The notes under the pieces: model-generated
Databases searched by the model: none
What the model was told of the DNA's origin: nothing
Seen by the model: only the letters and a program-made list of their open reading frames with translations
From: Gadus chalcogrammus
Taxonomy: Eukaryota > Chordata > Actinopteri > Gadiformes > Gadidae
DNA: 64,000 bases
Direction of reading: 5' to 3'
NCBI RefSeq assembly: GCF_026213295.1
Contig: NC_079422.1
Span: 1,646,250 to 1,710,249 of the forward strand
Shown here: one piece after another, positions 44,043-55,356 of the stretch
Layout: every line of letters starts with the position of its first letter
How positions within the stretch are numbered: the first letter of the stretch is position 1
Translations under genes and position numbers: made by a program

Positions 44043-44852
44043 AGCCGCGTTTACATGGCTAGGCCTTCTTCTGATCCGATTAGAAGTGGAAGAACAGCTC
44101 AATGGGAATAAATCATATATAGGCTACGCCTCAATCGGAATACAATTCTCGGAATAGAGGAGGTGGTGTAGTCCGCTATAATCGACATGTAGGCCTATAC
44201 ACTTATTCCGATTGGTTCTCTAAGCTTTTTAGCTTAGAGAGATGGCATCAGCAGTTGCAGTAGTTCGCAATTGGTCCGCCTGTACTTTTATGCACACCGA
44301 ACTAGACCGCTGTCAAGGAAAGTGGATTTTTTGCCTGAATCATGTCTTTCTTATCACTCCATAAGTAGTCTGGTTACTTATGAACCCCAGCATGTCCGGT
44401 TGCTAAGTGACGTCAACGTCTATGGCGGACTATTTTTCTACAGATCAACACTACGAATGGTAATTGTAAAAAGACTGTAAATATATTTTGTTTCGTTCTG
44501 GCAAGGAGCCGTTTGTATTACTCCTTAAGCGGGATAATGTATAGAACATCGCCGGTCATTATCGAAAATAATACCCTTCAGGGCGCAGCAAGACACCTCT
44601 GCTTCGCGTCGGAGTCCGGTTCGCCCTGTCGGGGCTTACTTTCCCGAAATGACCGGCGTCCTACAACATTATCCCTTACATATAAATCCAGACCATCTCA
44701 GCGGTTGTGCGTGACACATACGGACGTACGCTTACCACTTTTGTAAATGCCATAGGCTATATACAGAAGGCCTACATTCGGATTGCATGATAGGAATAGA
44801 TTTATTCTGATTAGAAATCTAATCGGATCAGAAGTGTCTATGTAAAACGGCT
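44043..44852. mobile_element. DNA transposon with AGCCGYGTTTACATGG ends, copy 2
   Basis: Same family as 10560-11388: the left end is 'agccgcgtttacatggc' and the right end, inverted, 'agccgttttacatagacac', both leading into 'ttctgatccgattag'. It carries the same internal 110-bp foldback (44550-44658). No transposase fragment is recognised. Confidence 0.75.
44550..44658. repeat. 110-bp foldback, copy 2
   Basis: The left arm 'cgccggtcattatcg' is paired with 'cgaaatgaccggcg', with one deletion relative to copy 1. It is at the same internal position of the parent element as in copy 1. Confidence 0.75.
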
Positions 44853-45304
44853 ACTGTCAATGTGGCAATTCCATGCACAACAGGGATTTCTAAAAGGTAC
44901 AGTGGCGGCGACTAGCGTCAGTAGCTGAATCATCACTATGGTAGAGCTAAGAAGGTTCTACGACAATTCAGACCAACCTTACCGACGATTCATAGCGAAG
45001 AACGTTTCGCGAAACACGCGAAGAACGTTTCGCGAAACACGCGAAGAACTTAGAGAAGACGTTACGAATGACCTAGTTAAGGAGGCTTTAAGAAGGTTTC
45101 GGGAAACAGTTCCCATCCGTAGCCAATTGAGGCCAAATTAAACGGCATGTTTGAATTAAGGATGTTGTCTCTGCTGTTCTTTGTTTGGGCCGTGGGTACA
45201 GCAAGGCGAGGTCGGTTCGACTCGCTTCCAATAATTTCAAAAAATCGATACTTCAAAAAAATATTGTATTTATTTTACAAATTAAAAATGAATACTGTCT
45301 TCTA

Positions 45305-45620
45305 AATTAAGGAAATTATACCAGGAAACGAATAAACCATTATAAGAAACGAGCGAACGTCATAAGTGGTCGAAAGACTTTTTTCAACCACCGCAACATT
45401 TTGTTTTCACCTGACAAACACGCACTGGCCGGGTGGTGAGCAAAGCCCGCACACAGACCCCTACAGGTAACAAAAAGCAAAACAGTCTCAGCATAAACAG
45501 TATTATATAATAAGCTAAATAAACTATTAAAAATATAGTTCATTTCAAAATGTCTATTTTTCTATATATTCTTTCTAATCAGTGTAGGCTATGCTATGTT
45601 CGCCGATTGTTAAATAAATG
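45305..45620. repeat. Right copy of an inverted repeat pair
   Basis: Inverse partner of 43255-43700. After it the sequence leads to a 'cgggataccgggccctg' end near 45838-45855, of the same style as 'gggcccggtttcccgaaac' at 32428. The following 46000-46360 holds no recognised feature. Confidence 0.65.
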
Positions 45621-46368
45621 TTTAGGCCTACTTGAAGGATTTCGAGCAATGTTTTATTCGCAAAGACTGCGATATTTTTTAGAATGCTGTCATGCGCATG
45701 AAATGGAAACTCGAAAATCGATTTCAGCACGTTCTTTCGGGACAGCGCCGTTTACGAACGACGTAATTAGTATTTCCTAAGAGACCGTTCGGGAACCAAC
45801 GTAAGATTCTTCGTAGCGCGCTAAGAGAGAACGTTATCGGGATACCGGGCCCTGTGCACTTTAACAATAAATGTGCTGCACATTCCAATTTTTTGTATGT
45901 ATGCCCTGCTATGTTTTTAAAACTATGAAGACATGTTCAGAAGAAAAATGAAACAGAAGAATTACAAATTCAAGAGGATAAATTCTAAGCATCATTCTAA
46001 TGGAAGAGCCTTTCAACTCCTTCAAAGGAGTGGCTTCAAAGTCTGAGGAACACAACGCCAATAACAGTAGTTCAAAATTTGAGCAGGGGTGAGGTTAGAC
46101 AGTGCATCCAGCCACATAAAAACAGTCAATGTTGAAGTATCCTGCAAGATAATTTTTTTCTCTGCATGAGAAAAAAAACCTTGAAGTGTTCCTCTGTTTC
46201 CACATCCCCTGTAGCCTTAATTCTTTAGAAAAACAACTGCACTGAATGTAACACGAGATTGGATAGAGTTCGGTAGGTACTTCTATGCTCTTGGTTCACG
46301 GGGAAAACAGAGGCTCACATTAGTATTTTACCACTGACCCTGTGTTCCTCTGCTGATGTCATGGTTAG

Positions 46369-46479
46369 TCCCTGAAAGCCCCGGAGCTGAAGGAGAAGCT
46401 GCAGGAGTCTGAGAAACTCATCGAGGAGATGACCGTCACCTGGGAGCAGAAACTACGCAAAACGGAGGAGATCGCAGCG
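46369..46479 (+). CDS. kif13a: kif13a exon: coiled coil between motor and FHA
   Basis: This 111-bp exon (37 codons, phase 0) encodes SLKAPELKEKLQESEKLIEE then MTVTWEQKLRKTEEIAA. The segment links the neck coil to the FHA domain in KIF13 and related kinesin-3 motors. As I recall the human proteins, KIF13 paralogues start AMK and end EIAQ; here the ends are SLK and EIAA. The acceptor is 'atggttag' and the donor 'gtgagc'. It is preceded by a long, repeat-filled intron (31881-46368). Confidence 0.94.
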
Positions 46480-46714
46480 GTGAGCTTCTCAGGATTTACA
46501 TTTTGGACTCTGCGTTGAACAGAAAAGTACATCCAACATTCATCATTATGGATCTATACAGGGTAGATCTATACAGGGTAGAGCTACAGAGATCAACGGA
46601 AAAAAAAACATCAAATAAATGTTGTAAAATGATTAAATGTATGGACATACATATATATATGCATATATATATATGTAGACATTTACAAGTTATATTATTT
46701 ATTCATATAAATAC

Positions 46715-47045
46715 TGTGATAACCCGGCACGGTGAGCGAACCACCACCACCTCCCGAAACAGAACACAACTTTGCTGGGCAAAAGCCAAAAAGGCATGTT
46801 TATTCCAAAATCAAACAAAGTCTCATACTGAAAATAATACAACAACGAAAAAACCCTGGGAGGAATCGACGGTCTTATCCCCCGTGGGTGGAATCCTGTC
46901 ACCCACGAGGACCGGTCTCCGTACAGGAGCTCCAGGGCTGGGAGAGCCCAGAATGAGTGGAGAAGCAGGCTATTTAAGCCCTGCTTCTCCACCTGTTCCT
47001 CAGGTGCTCTGCATGTCCTTAATTGGCCCGGGCCGGGTTGCCACA
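46715..47045 (-). mobile_element. Solo LTR with 4-bp target duplication ATAC
   Basis: On the minus strand it starts TGTGGCAACCCGGC and ends GCCGGGTTATCACA, with a TATA-like 'gcttaaatagcc' and a later 'ggaataaaca' polyadenylation signal in the expected order. ATAC lies on both sides (46711-46714 and 47046-47049). No internal region is present, so it is a solo LTR left by recombination. A related partial LTR in the opposite orientation lies at 48778-48975. Confidence 0.85.
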
Positions 47046-47540
47046 ATACATATGTATACAAACGACAGCATAAAAGACAGTACAGTAAGAAACATTATAC
47101 ATTAATATGATTTTCAAATAAAAACAATGGTGAGTTATTAGAGGATTGTTCTAGAATCTAGAACGATGACGGCACATCAACCAACTATATATACTTAATA
47201 CAGGGCTCTTCTCAATACCGTGGAACGCTCCATTCACTTGCATGGGCCCTTCACAACTTTCGACAGTGAATTGTATTTGATAATTCAACGTTGCTAAATG
47301 TAATTGACCGCCGTCAATTAAAGTGGCTTTTTTGCCGTCTTTCGTATCACTCCGCAAGTAGTCCTGTAACTTGTCACCCCCAGCGTCTTCGGTTGCTAAG
47401 CAACGTCTTTAGTGGACTATTTCTCTGCTGATCAACGCTACGAATGCTGGTAACAAATAAGTTGTAAAAAGACACAGTGTGAAGTTAGTATTTTGTTTTG
47501 GCAAGTAGCTGTGTAATAAGTGGGACAATGTATAGAACGT

Positions 47541-47650
47541 CACCGGTCATTATCGAAAATAAGCCCCTTCAGGGCGAAGCAAGACACCTCCACTGCGCGT
47601 CGGTGCCCTGTTCGCCCTGCCGGGGCTTATTTTCCCGATAATGACCGGCG
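47541..47650. repeat. 110-bp foldback, copy 3
   Basis: 'caccggtcattatcg' pairs with 'cgataatgaccggcg', and 'gaaaataagcccc' with 'ggggcttattttc'. It lies in a fragment (about 47170-47660) of the same DNA-transposon family as 10560-11388, which ends 75 bp before a kif13a exon. The stem of this copy is the longest of the three. Confidence 0.8.
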
Positions 47651-47725
47651 TTCTTTACATTATCCCTTACATATTTTTTCTTTCATGAACTCAATGATGA
47701 ATGAATATGTTGTGTGTGTGACCAG

Positions 47726-47860
47726 GAGAGGCAGAAGCAGCTGGAGAGCATGGGCATCTCTCTGGAAACATCTGGGATCAAAGTAGGCGAAGACAAGTGC
47801 TTCCTGGTCAACCTGAACGCCGACCCAGCCCTCAACGAGCTGCTGGTCTACTACCTGAAG
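47726..47860 (+). CDS. kif13a: kif13a exon: start of the FHA domain
   Basis: This 135-bp exon (45 codons, phase 0) encodes ERQKQLESMGISLETSGIKV then GEDKCFLVNLNADPALNELL and VYYLK. LVNLNADPALNELLVYYLK is the first strand and entry of the FHA domain of KIF13 and KIF1 kinesins. The acceptor is 'gtgaccag' and the donor 'gtgggt'. The last 21 bases and the donor are repeated five more times downstream. No further kif13a exon was found in the remaining 16 kb. Confidence 0.95.
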
Positions 47861-48050
47861 GTGGGTGGTCAACCAGCTGCTGGTCTACTACCTGAAGGTG
47901 GGTGGTTACCCGGGCTGCTGGTCTACTACCTGAAGGTGGGTGGTCACGAGCTGCTGGTCTACTACCTGAAGGTGGGTGGTCAACCAGCTGCTGGTCTACT
48001 ACCTGAAGGTGGGTGGTCAACCAGCTGCTGGTCTACTACCTAAAGGTGGG
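47839..48050 (+). repeat. Six tandem copies of the exon end plus splice donor
   Basis: A unit of 36-38 bp, 'ctgctggtctactacctgaa' then 'ggtgggtggtcaaccag', starts in the coding exon and recurs to 48050. Donor-like 'ctgaag/gtgggt' sites begin at 47861, 47898, 47936, 47972 and 48009, and a variant 'ctaaag/gtgggt' at 48046. The third and fourth are 75 and 111 bases beyond the first, both multiples of three. The coding frame stays open to 48043. Confidence 0.93.
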
Positions 48051-48059
48051 TCAGGGGCC

Positions 48060-48255
48060 GCGTCCTTTCTGGAGCCTCATACCTTCAGGGGCTTCAGGGA
48101 CTTCGTACCTTCAGGAGCCTCGTACCTTCTGGGGCCTCGTACCTGCACGGGCCTCGTACCTTCTGGGGCCTCGTGTCTCCAGGGGCCTCGTACCTTCTGG
48201 GGCCTCGTACCTTCAGGGGCCTAAGACAAACTGGGGCCTCGTACCTTCTGGTGGC
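48060..48255. repeat. Minisatellite of about 18-bp units
   Basis: Units of 'ggggcctcgtaccttctg' type occur about ten times with variation. It directly follows the exon-end repeat. The next 500 bases, to 48777, are AT-rich with no recognised feature. Confidence 0.85.
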
Positions 48256-48777
48256 CTCTCATTGTTCAAGTTACATGTTGCAAGTTTGGAAATCTGAAGT
48301 GGATGAATTTGCAAACATTCTGTGCTTGTTGGGAGAAAGAATTGAAAGACTTAACCTTTAGTTTCAGATGGTCCGGTTAGGCTAGGACTGGCATAGGAAA
48401 AATCATAATCCAGATTATTCTCGGTCAATATTTACGTCATGATTATCTAGCACAATAACTCAATGACTTTTAACTTTTGTCTTTTTATCAGTGAGTTTCC
48501 ACTTTATATATTATTCAACTGAAAAAAGAATAACTCTAAAATAAAAATAAAAGATACATTTAGATAAATATATAATAAGGAATATATCATATTCATTTAA
48601 AGAAATAATATAAAAATATAATAAGACCTGAATTAATCACCAATGTTGTAGTGCACTTCCACAACTTACTGAAAACCCAGCTTGACAATATGTCTGTTGG
48701 GGTGGTAGTAGTATTCTGCTGTACAAGCATTTATTATACAGGGCAGGCAGTGCAACTCTGGTGAAATGTTGACACTT

Positions 48778-48975
48778 TGTGGCAACCCGGCCTGGGCCAA
48801 TTGAGGACATGCAGAGCCCCTGAGGAACAGGGGGAGAAGCAGGGCTTGAATAGCCTGCTTCTCCACTCATTCGGGGCTCTCCCAGCCATGGGGCTTCTGT
48901 ACGGAGAGACCGGTCCTCGTGGGTGACGGGATTCTACCCACGAGGCCCGTGGGTTGTATTGTTGTATTGTTTTCC
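48778..48975 (+). mobile_element. Partial LTR, same family as 46715-47045
   Basis: It starts TGTGGCAACCCGGCC and follows the minus strand of the solo LTR through 'gacatgcagagc', 'gaagcagggctt', 'cctgcttctccactcattc' and 'gaccggtcctcgtgggtgac', then diverges after the 'ttgtattgttgtattgtttt' region. The polyadenylation signal region is lost. It is inverted relative to the solo LTR and placed on the other side of a kif13a exon. Confidence 0.75.
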
Positions 48976-49429
48976 ATATGAGTGTCCGTAATTGATGAGT
49001 TTGTCACGGTGGAAGAGGTCGAGAGGACTTATCTTTTCTCAGTTTTTTGGTCATAGACCCACTTGTGACTGAACTTAAAAAGCCATCGAGCTCTTCCCTG
49101 TTTCAGATGGATTTCAATACTAAGTGATAAAAAAAATATGTGTTTTAGGATCGAGGGGGGCATGTTATTCCTATGGTTACGACTCGCACCAACTCGATGA
49201 TACCTTTTTAGTACCTTTGTTGTTTAACTGTTATGAGTGTTAAAATAAGCGATGTTGCATATGAAATCCGCCACACACACCGTAGCGTTAGACTATAGGT
49301 GTCTGGGAAGCCTAACTCTCATGCGGATATTAAACACATCGGAGCTTCACCATCCACACACACACGTAGTACTATTTAATAATGGTCTGAATAGCCCGAC
49401 TTTCTCTCGGACGCTGCAGTCAAACGCTG

Positions 49430-49565
49430 CCCAGACAGAGCTTTGTCCTGGCTGCCCAGGCAGAGCTCCACACGTCCAGACAGACCACTGCCCAGAGAGA
49501 GCTCCACATGGTCACACAGACCGCTGCCCAGACAGAGCTCCACACGTCCAAACACAACGCCCAGC
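49430..49565. repeat. Minisatellite with CAGAGCTCCACACGTCCA motif
   Basis: 'gctgcccagacagagctcca' with 'cacgtccagacag' recurs about three times. The motif reappears once beyond the long-TIR element ('acagctccacacgtccacac' near 52198), which suggests that the element inserted into this repeat. Confidence 0.75.
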
Positions 49566-52190
49566 TATGATGGTATTATTGTAGCCAAAGTCGCAAGCAT
49601 GCGTTCACTAAAGATACAAATATGTAACAGTAAATTTGAAGTCGTAAATAATTGTTCTACCATTGTAAACACAAAATAGAAGCTACGAGTTCACATGTCC
49701 GTTGTTACAGGTGCACAAATCCTATCCTGTGCATCATAACTTCAAAGAGTCATGCACTTGAAACTTCTGCTACAATCATTGCAGCGCAGTTGGTGCAAAA
49801 CCTCATAATCTCAGAACATGCACAACATTTGGGCATTCATAAACCCAAATGTGAACTAATGCATCTGAAGTTGCACATCTGTGAAATATTACCTCACATT
49901 TAAAATTAAATAGATTGCTATGTTCATTGAGCATTTTAATGAGCAAGCACAAGTCCATCGATACAACTGCTTCAATCTGCTGCTACGAGTCTCAGCTGTT
50001 GTTTTTCTTGCAGATACTTTTGCAACACGTCTAGGTGGTACAACTGTAGCAAAAGTGATTTGTATCCGTAGACACAGAACGTCCGTGGGCAGGACAAAAT
50101 GGGCAGGGGTTGCATTATTCAAACTACACTGGGACCAATCCAAGCATACTACTCTTCCTTTCTGGAGTCTGACCAAATTATTCGAAAATAGTTTGGATCC
50201 AATATTCAACAGTAGTTCATTTGTTCAACTCGTGATTATATCCCGTTCACACAAGGCTGAATAAAAAGTACATGTTTTTCTAAATGTTGGTCATCAACGA
50301 GTTGAATGAATGAACGAATGTTGAATATGGGATCCAAACTATTTTTCTAAAAAATTGAGGGGTCTGGGGTGGGGCAACTTCACACAGGCGACGCAGTATT
50401 CGAGACATTTCTGAACTTATATATTATTTATATTATATATATTGGCGACCAGTAAAATACATTGAAGGACACTTGCCGCATGTTAGCATTTCTCGATTGT
50501 ATACACACAAAAAATTTAACTATGCACCCAATTCTGAAAACTTGAAGCTCATGTATCAACTACAAGCCTCCAGACTGCTAAACTCTAAGCACATTTCCAC
50601 TGTTTTCACACATATAGAAATTCTAAATCACATTTTTCCAAAACTCTAAGCACAAATCTCATCATTTAGCACACTTGGTTCAACTGGAAACACTTACCTT
50701 CAAAACGCAACAACTAATTACCAATAAGTCTAACTCACTTCTCACCTGTTCAAACTCAACTGGCAAAACACTTCAATCATGTGTCAGAGCATAAAAGAGG
50801 CCTCAGGTGAGCTCTACTGCGTTGTAGATATGGTCCTCTGGCCTGATCAGGATCGGAGGTGGGATAAAGACTGATTTACATGTAGATCTGTTTCACCTCA
50901 TTTATATTCTTATTTTTATTTTTTGTTGGCCAACGTAAAGCTTTTTATGCATCAAGTTCAGCTGAACATTATACTGTTACAGTAACAAATACTGTAAATA
51001 TTTTCTTTGTTACCTTTTTGTACTTTGTACTTATATGATATATTCACAGTATTGTATTACAATATGGCAGCAGTCTTTATACTATATGTACCACCTAATT
51101 GCAACTTTAAAAAAGAAAGGTATTTCTAAAGAATGTTATACATTGGAATATGTAACATGGCCTCATGAAGTCAAAACATATGTAAATAGTATTTTGATAG
51201 AAGTGATTTGAATTGATAAAACCAGTGTTTAATTGATGCTCTCTAAGAGATATTCATTTGATAGCTGTGTTTATTGTTTGGTGTAAAAAATCTGTTTTGA
51301 GAAGAATTTATGGAGTTTTGAGAAATGGTTAACTCTTCCGCGGTTTGTGTTTTGAGTTTTGAGAAATTGATCTATAGTTTGCGAAAACGTGTTTAAACGA
51401 TTGAGGAAAACTGTAATTCAATAATTTGGGGGGGAATTCAGTTGAAGTAAGTAATTTTTTAAAACATAATGTAAGGTAACCACCTCCTTCTCTTTTGTCA
51501 ATGACTCCAGAAAGGAAGAGTGTATGCTTGGATGGGTCCCATTGTAGTTTGAAAAATGCACCCCCTGCCGGCGACTTTCATTGGTTAATGCTTTTTTTTG
51601 CCCCGCCCACGTACGCTCTGATACACATCACTTTTGCTACACCACGTAGACGTGTTGCAAAAGTATCTGCAAGAAAAACTGCTGAGACTCCTAGCAGCAG
51701 ATTCGAGCAGTTGTATCGATGGACTTGTGCTCTCTAATTAAAATGCTCAATGAACATAGCGATCTATATGATTTTATTTGTGAGCTGAAATTTCACAGAT
51801 GTGCAACTTCGGATGCATTAGTTCACATTTGGGTTAACGAATGCACAAATGTTGTGCATGTTCTCAGATTATGAAACACGGGTGTGCGGATGTGTTTTGC
51901 ACCAACTGCACTGCAATGATTGTAGCAAAAGTGTCAAGTGCATGACTCTTTGAAGTTATGATGCACAGGATAGGATTTGTGCACCTGTAACAAAGGACTT
52001 GTGAACTCATAGCCCCTATTCTGTGTTTATAATGGTAGGAAAAATACTTAGGACTTCAAATTTACTTACATTTTTGTGACTTTAGTGTGCACATGCAAAA
52101 TAAATATTTAAGACTTCAAATTTACTGTTACACATTTGTGTGATTTTAGTGTAAGTATGCTAAAGACTTTTGCTACAATAATACCTTCAT
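49566..52190. mobile_element. Long-TIR element, arms of about 600-700 bp
   Basis: Bases about 49566-50172 are inverted at about 51500-52190: 'gcaaaactatcctgtgcatc'-type stretches, 'cataacttcaaagagtcatg', 'ttgcaacacgtctaggtgg' and 'actccagaaaggaag' all recur in inverse. The arms diverge by some percent with indels. The 1.3-kb middle includes a second inverted pair (about 50175-50235 with 50288-50350) and 'tttgagaaatt' and 'tttctcaaa'-like motifs, but no protein domain. Superfamily unknown. Confidence 0.75.
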
Positions 52191-52394
52191 ACAGACACAG
52201 CTCCACACGTCCACACACATCGCGCCGACGGTGCACCTTGGTCGTGACGTCAGACATCCTTTTCCAAGGTAGTCGGACGTCACTAAAATAACGCCACCTT
52301 ATGCCACATAGGATTTTACCCCTTTTTCTCTAAATTGGGGACTCATTTCAATAACACTGATAAAATGTTATAGATGTTATGTTGATGTGATCAT

Positions 52395-52560
52395 TTAAAA
52401 CAAATGAGCATGTGGTTCTGGTAACACTGGCTGTTTAAGATGATTAAACAGATTGGTGATATTGCCTTGTTTGTTGTGGTTCCTCGACTCCTTGAAGCCA
52501 AAATGTTTCCAAACAGCCTCATTCGGTTCACCTTTCTTTTTGGCTCTCTCTCCGTCATCC
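52395..52560 (-). pseudogene. Degenerate BED finger of a hAT transposase
   Basis: The minus strand reads NEAVWKHFGFKESRNHNKQG then NITNLFNHLKQPVLPE. This matches the flanks of a BED finger (EVWKYFGF at the start, GNTTNLHKHL before the His ligands), but the central Cys-x-x-Cys segment is deleted. It cannot bind zinc. No element ends were found around it. Confidence 0.65.
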
Positions 52561-53398
52561 TTGATAGCTGGGGCTAAACTAAACACACACAGCCTGGCCC
52601 AGAGTGAGGTTTCTAGGGAGGGCCGGAGGACAGCTGAACGCTGTGAAGGAAGCTTTCGAACACCAATGACAGCATTAATGCAAAACTGAAGGCGGCACAA
52701 TCATCGTTTTATCTCCATTATCTTGTTTTCATAATAGTTGGAAGCTGTAATCTAATTGAAATAGAAATACGATGAATCGCCCATCCCTACATAGGGATAG
52801 ATGTTTACATAGATGTTTATGTCTCAGACTGGAGTGAATGGAGCTATACTCTTATGAATCCATACATAGGACATATACAGAAACAAGTATTAAGTTCCTT
52901 CCTTCCTCCTAACATTAACCACACACTGACTACCTCTGTACCTTGTAGCTTAAACCAGCAGTAAACCAGGAACTCACTACATAATAATGATCTAAAAGGA
53001 CAGCCTGTAAATCCCATCAAATTCTTTCAGACAGTGGCCTCCTGTCATCTGCAATTATTTGTTGAGGGTGTGTATTTCAGGCGACTAAGATTACTAAGAT
53101 CGCATTGCCCACTTGTGAAGGCATGAAACGGATAATATACATCCGGCTCAACATTCACCATGAAAAACTTGAACTTTGTGCGCACCTTGAATCAATCCAG
53201 GGTTACCTGGAGAACACAGCACAAGGTCTGGCCAAACCTGGCCTGGAACTGGGCTTAGTGGGGTAGTGGACCGACCAGTCTGAGAGATAGCCCCGCAGCA
53301 GAAGAGAGAGAGAGATAGGCTAGGTCCGCCAGACAGCAGCCTCAAAACAGAACAACAGCTCTTTGTCTGGGCTCTGCTAGAGCGCCTGGCATATCTGT
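52561..53398. other. Unassigned sequence before the assembly gap
   Basis: I see no exon, repeat end or protein motif here. A short GA run lies near 53300. The next kif13a FHA exon was looked for in this stretch and not seen. Confidence 0.4.
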
Positions 53399-53498
53399 NN
53401 NNNNNNNNNNNNNNNNNNNNNNNNNNNNNNNNNNNNNNNNNNNNNNNNNNNNNNNNNNNNNNNNNNNNNNNNNNNNNNNNNNNNNNNNNNNNNNNNNN
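53399..53498. other. 100-N assembly gap
   Basis: Exactly 100 N, the usual placeholder for a scaffold join of unknown size. Sequence to the left and right need not be truly adjacent, so kif13a exons could lie in the missing piece. Confidence 0.99.
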
Positions 53499-54261
53499 AA
53501 TTACAATATTATGATGCTGTATATCAGAGACCCCCCAGTTATTTGAGTTTGCTGCTTTCATGGGAGCCAGACCTCTCTCAATGGGAGCTCAGCTCCCACT
53601 GGCTCCCACGCGAACTCGAACCCTGGCTATAGGTCTTTCTACAATGCCGAGCCGGTTCGGTCGCAGCTTGGTACGCCCGGCGATTTCACCTTATACAAGT
53701 TTCCTGTGTAAAACCCAGGGGGTCAATCCCCCGTTCGCCACAGTGCGGGGTCTCTTGGTTCCCTGGGGGAAGGCGGGCTGTGACCTCTGACCTCTTTAGA
53801 ATAATTTGTATTATTGCATACTCCCCGAAGTTTCATTTTTTATGAATGAAGACACCCGCATGCAATAATGGAGTTACTCTATAGTAGGGTAACGATGCTC
53901 TTAGCGTTCTACGAGTACCCTGGAGCACTCATTAGCTACGATTGTTTTCACAACGTTCGTTACCAACGATGCTTTCGGGAACGGTGTGAAAATTGTACGA
54001 TGCTCGTACGACGCACTTCACGATCCACTTAGGCTAACGATGCTTTCGGGAAACTGGGCCAGGGATATGTTTGGTATGATAACGAGTTGGAATGTTCGTT
54101 TGGGAGCAAAAAAGCACATTCTTAAGTTGACGCTAAATTCTACAAAACGCTATAAACTTGGAACAATAGGGGCATGTCTCATGGTAAAACTAAAACGCTA
54201 TTTAAAATCACTTACAAGGCTAGAAGTAGCCCGACAATTCTTTGGTATATAAGGGTCTTAA
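53499..54261. other. Unassigned, with a repeat fragment
   Basis: Near 53885-54062 there are 'gatgctttcgggaa' motifs occurring twice and a 'gggaaactgggcc' end, in the style of the 'cccggtttcccgaaa' repeats at 32430 and 33700. The 53560-53790 stretch is GC-rich but shows no recognised protein. Confidence 0.4.
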
Positions 54262-54962
54262 AAGGTTGTATCAGCGATTCTGATTGAAACATAAAGTATC
54301 ACATTCATCTGCTTTTTCCTCACGATCCGCTAGCTGCCCGTCCCATAAGCAGCCTGTAAAAAACGCATCTCCCTAGACAGCCTAGACAGCGCACACATAA
54401 ACAAATGGTACTACCAACACTGTCATGGTCTGTGTCGTGTTTTGGTGTGTTCCTGTTTTCCCTCCTGTGTTGATTACTGCTCCCTTCCCATAATGTGTTT
54501 CAGCTGTTCCTCGTTGCGTGTCTTGTATGTTACTTAAGCCTTGTCTTTCCTTTGTTCCTCGTGCTGTCATTGTGGTTTGTTGGTCCTGCGTGTTCTCTGT
54601 AGTTACCTGTCATCCCTTGCTCCTTGCTCCTTGCCTTAGCCTTTTGGCGGAAATAAAGTGCAGTTTTCCCCTAACCGTCTGCATCTGGGTCTTCACCTGC
54701 CTGCCTGCACCCTCAACCCTGACAAACACCTCAAATCAAAATAAACAGTGTTCCAACCAATAACAGACAAGGGGTGGTGTTTGTGGTGCTTCTCCCTCGT
54801 GCACGCAAAGTGGTTGCTACAAATTCCTGTTGCATTTTCATGCACGTCATGACATGCACGTCCATGATCATTTTCGAAACACGGGAGGGAGGGGCTAGCT
54901 GGCTCTGTTTGTTGGAATCTCGCAACGGAAGTCGTGGCAACCAGAATCGCTGATACAACCTT
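54262..54962. mobile_element. Harbinger-like MITE with TAA duplication, hosting a solo LTR
   Basis: 'aaggttgtatcagcgattct' on the left is exactly inverted at the right end. TAA lies just outside each end (54259-54261 and 54963-54965), consistent with the 3-bp TWA duplication of PIF/Harbinger elements. Without the LTR inserted in it, the element is about 390 bp. Confidence 0.78.
54421..54724 (+). mobile_element. Solo LTR with 5-bp target duplication AACAC
   Basis: It starts TGTCATGGTCTG and ends ACCCTGACA (the ends are inverse, TGTCA and TGACA). AACAC lies on both sides (54416-54420 and 54725-54729). A 'acttaagcc' TATA-like box and 'aaataaagtg' polyadenylation signal lie in the right order for the + strand. 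There is no internal region. It is probably a Gypsy-type LTR. Confidence 0.88.
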
Positions 54963-55248
54963 TAATGCAACGAGGCATTGATAACTTGTAAGTGTACAGA
55001 TTGTTTATTAAAAAATTACGTTTTGTACATCAGTAGTACACCCGTCAACACCACCTTGGTCTTTAAGACTGACTCGATAGGTAGATTGGCGGACGGCGAT
55101 CACAGAGTGAACAACACGCATGCGCTCGCCAATCTACTGTCTTAAAAACAAGATGCGTCGAATAATGAATCCCCCAGAATCCCTTGCGCATCTGAATGAT
55201 GTTCACACCTTTGGTCGCCACACACCCCCCACCTTTAGCGGCAACTCC

Positions 55249-55267
55249 ATCCCACTTCTGACACCAA
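55249..55267 (-). promoter_or_regulatory. Retroelement primer-binding site, tRNA-Leu type
   Basis: Directly after the LTR end, with one base between, the minus strand reads TGGTGTCAGAAGTGGGAT. This is complementary to the 3' end of a tRNA ending ATCCCACTTCTGACA-CCA, as in vertebrate tRNA-Leu. It shows that the LTR to its right is a 5' LTR in minus orientation with some internal sequence kept. Confidence 0.8.
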
Positions 55268-55356
55268 TGTGGCAAGCAGCACGGGAAGGATGAGACGGGA
55301 GCCCAGGTTCAACCAATTATGCAGTTCCGTGCCCCATTCACCACACGACTACAGAC

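Noticed and set aside
47660..48020. Minus-strand open frames repeating HLQVVDQQLV
   Set aside because: They are the antisense translation of the exon-end repeat, not a protein.
53560..53790. 76-codon GC-rich open frame after the N gap
   Set aside because: No domain, no splice context and no resemblance to a known protein; it sits next to an assembly join.
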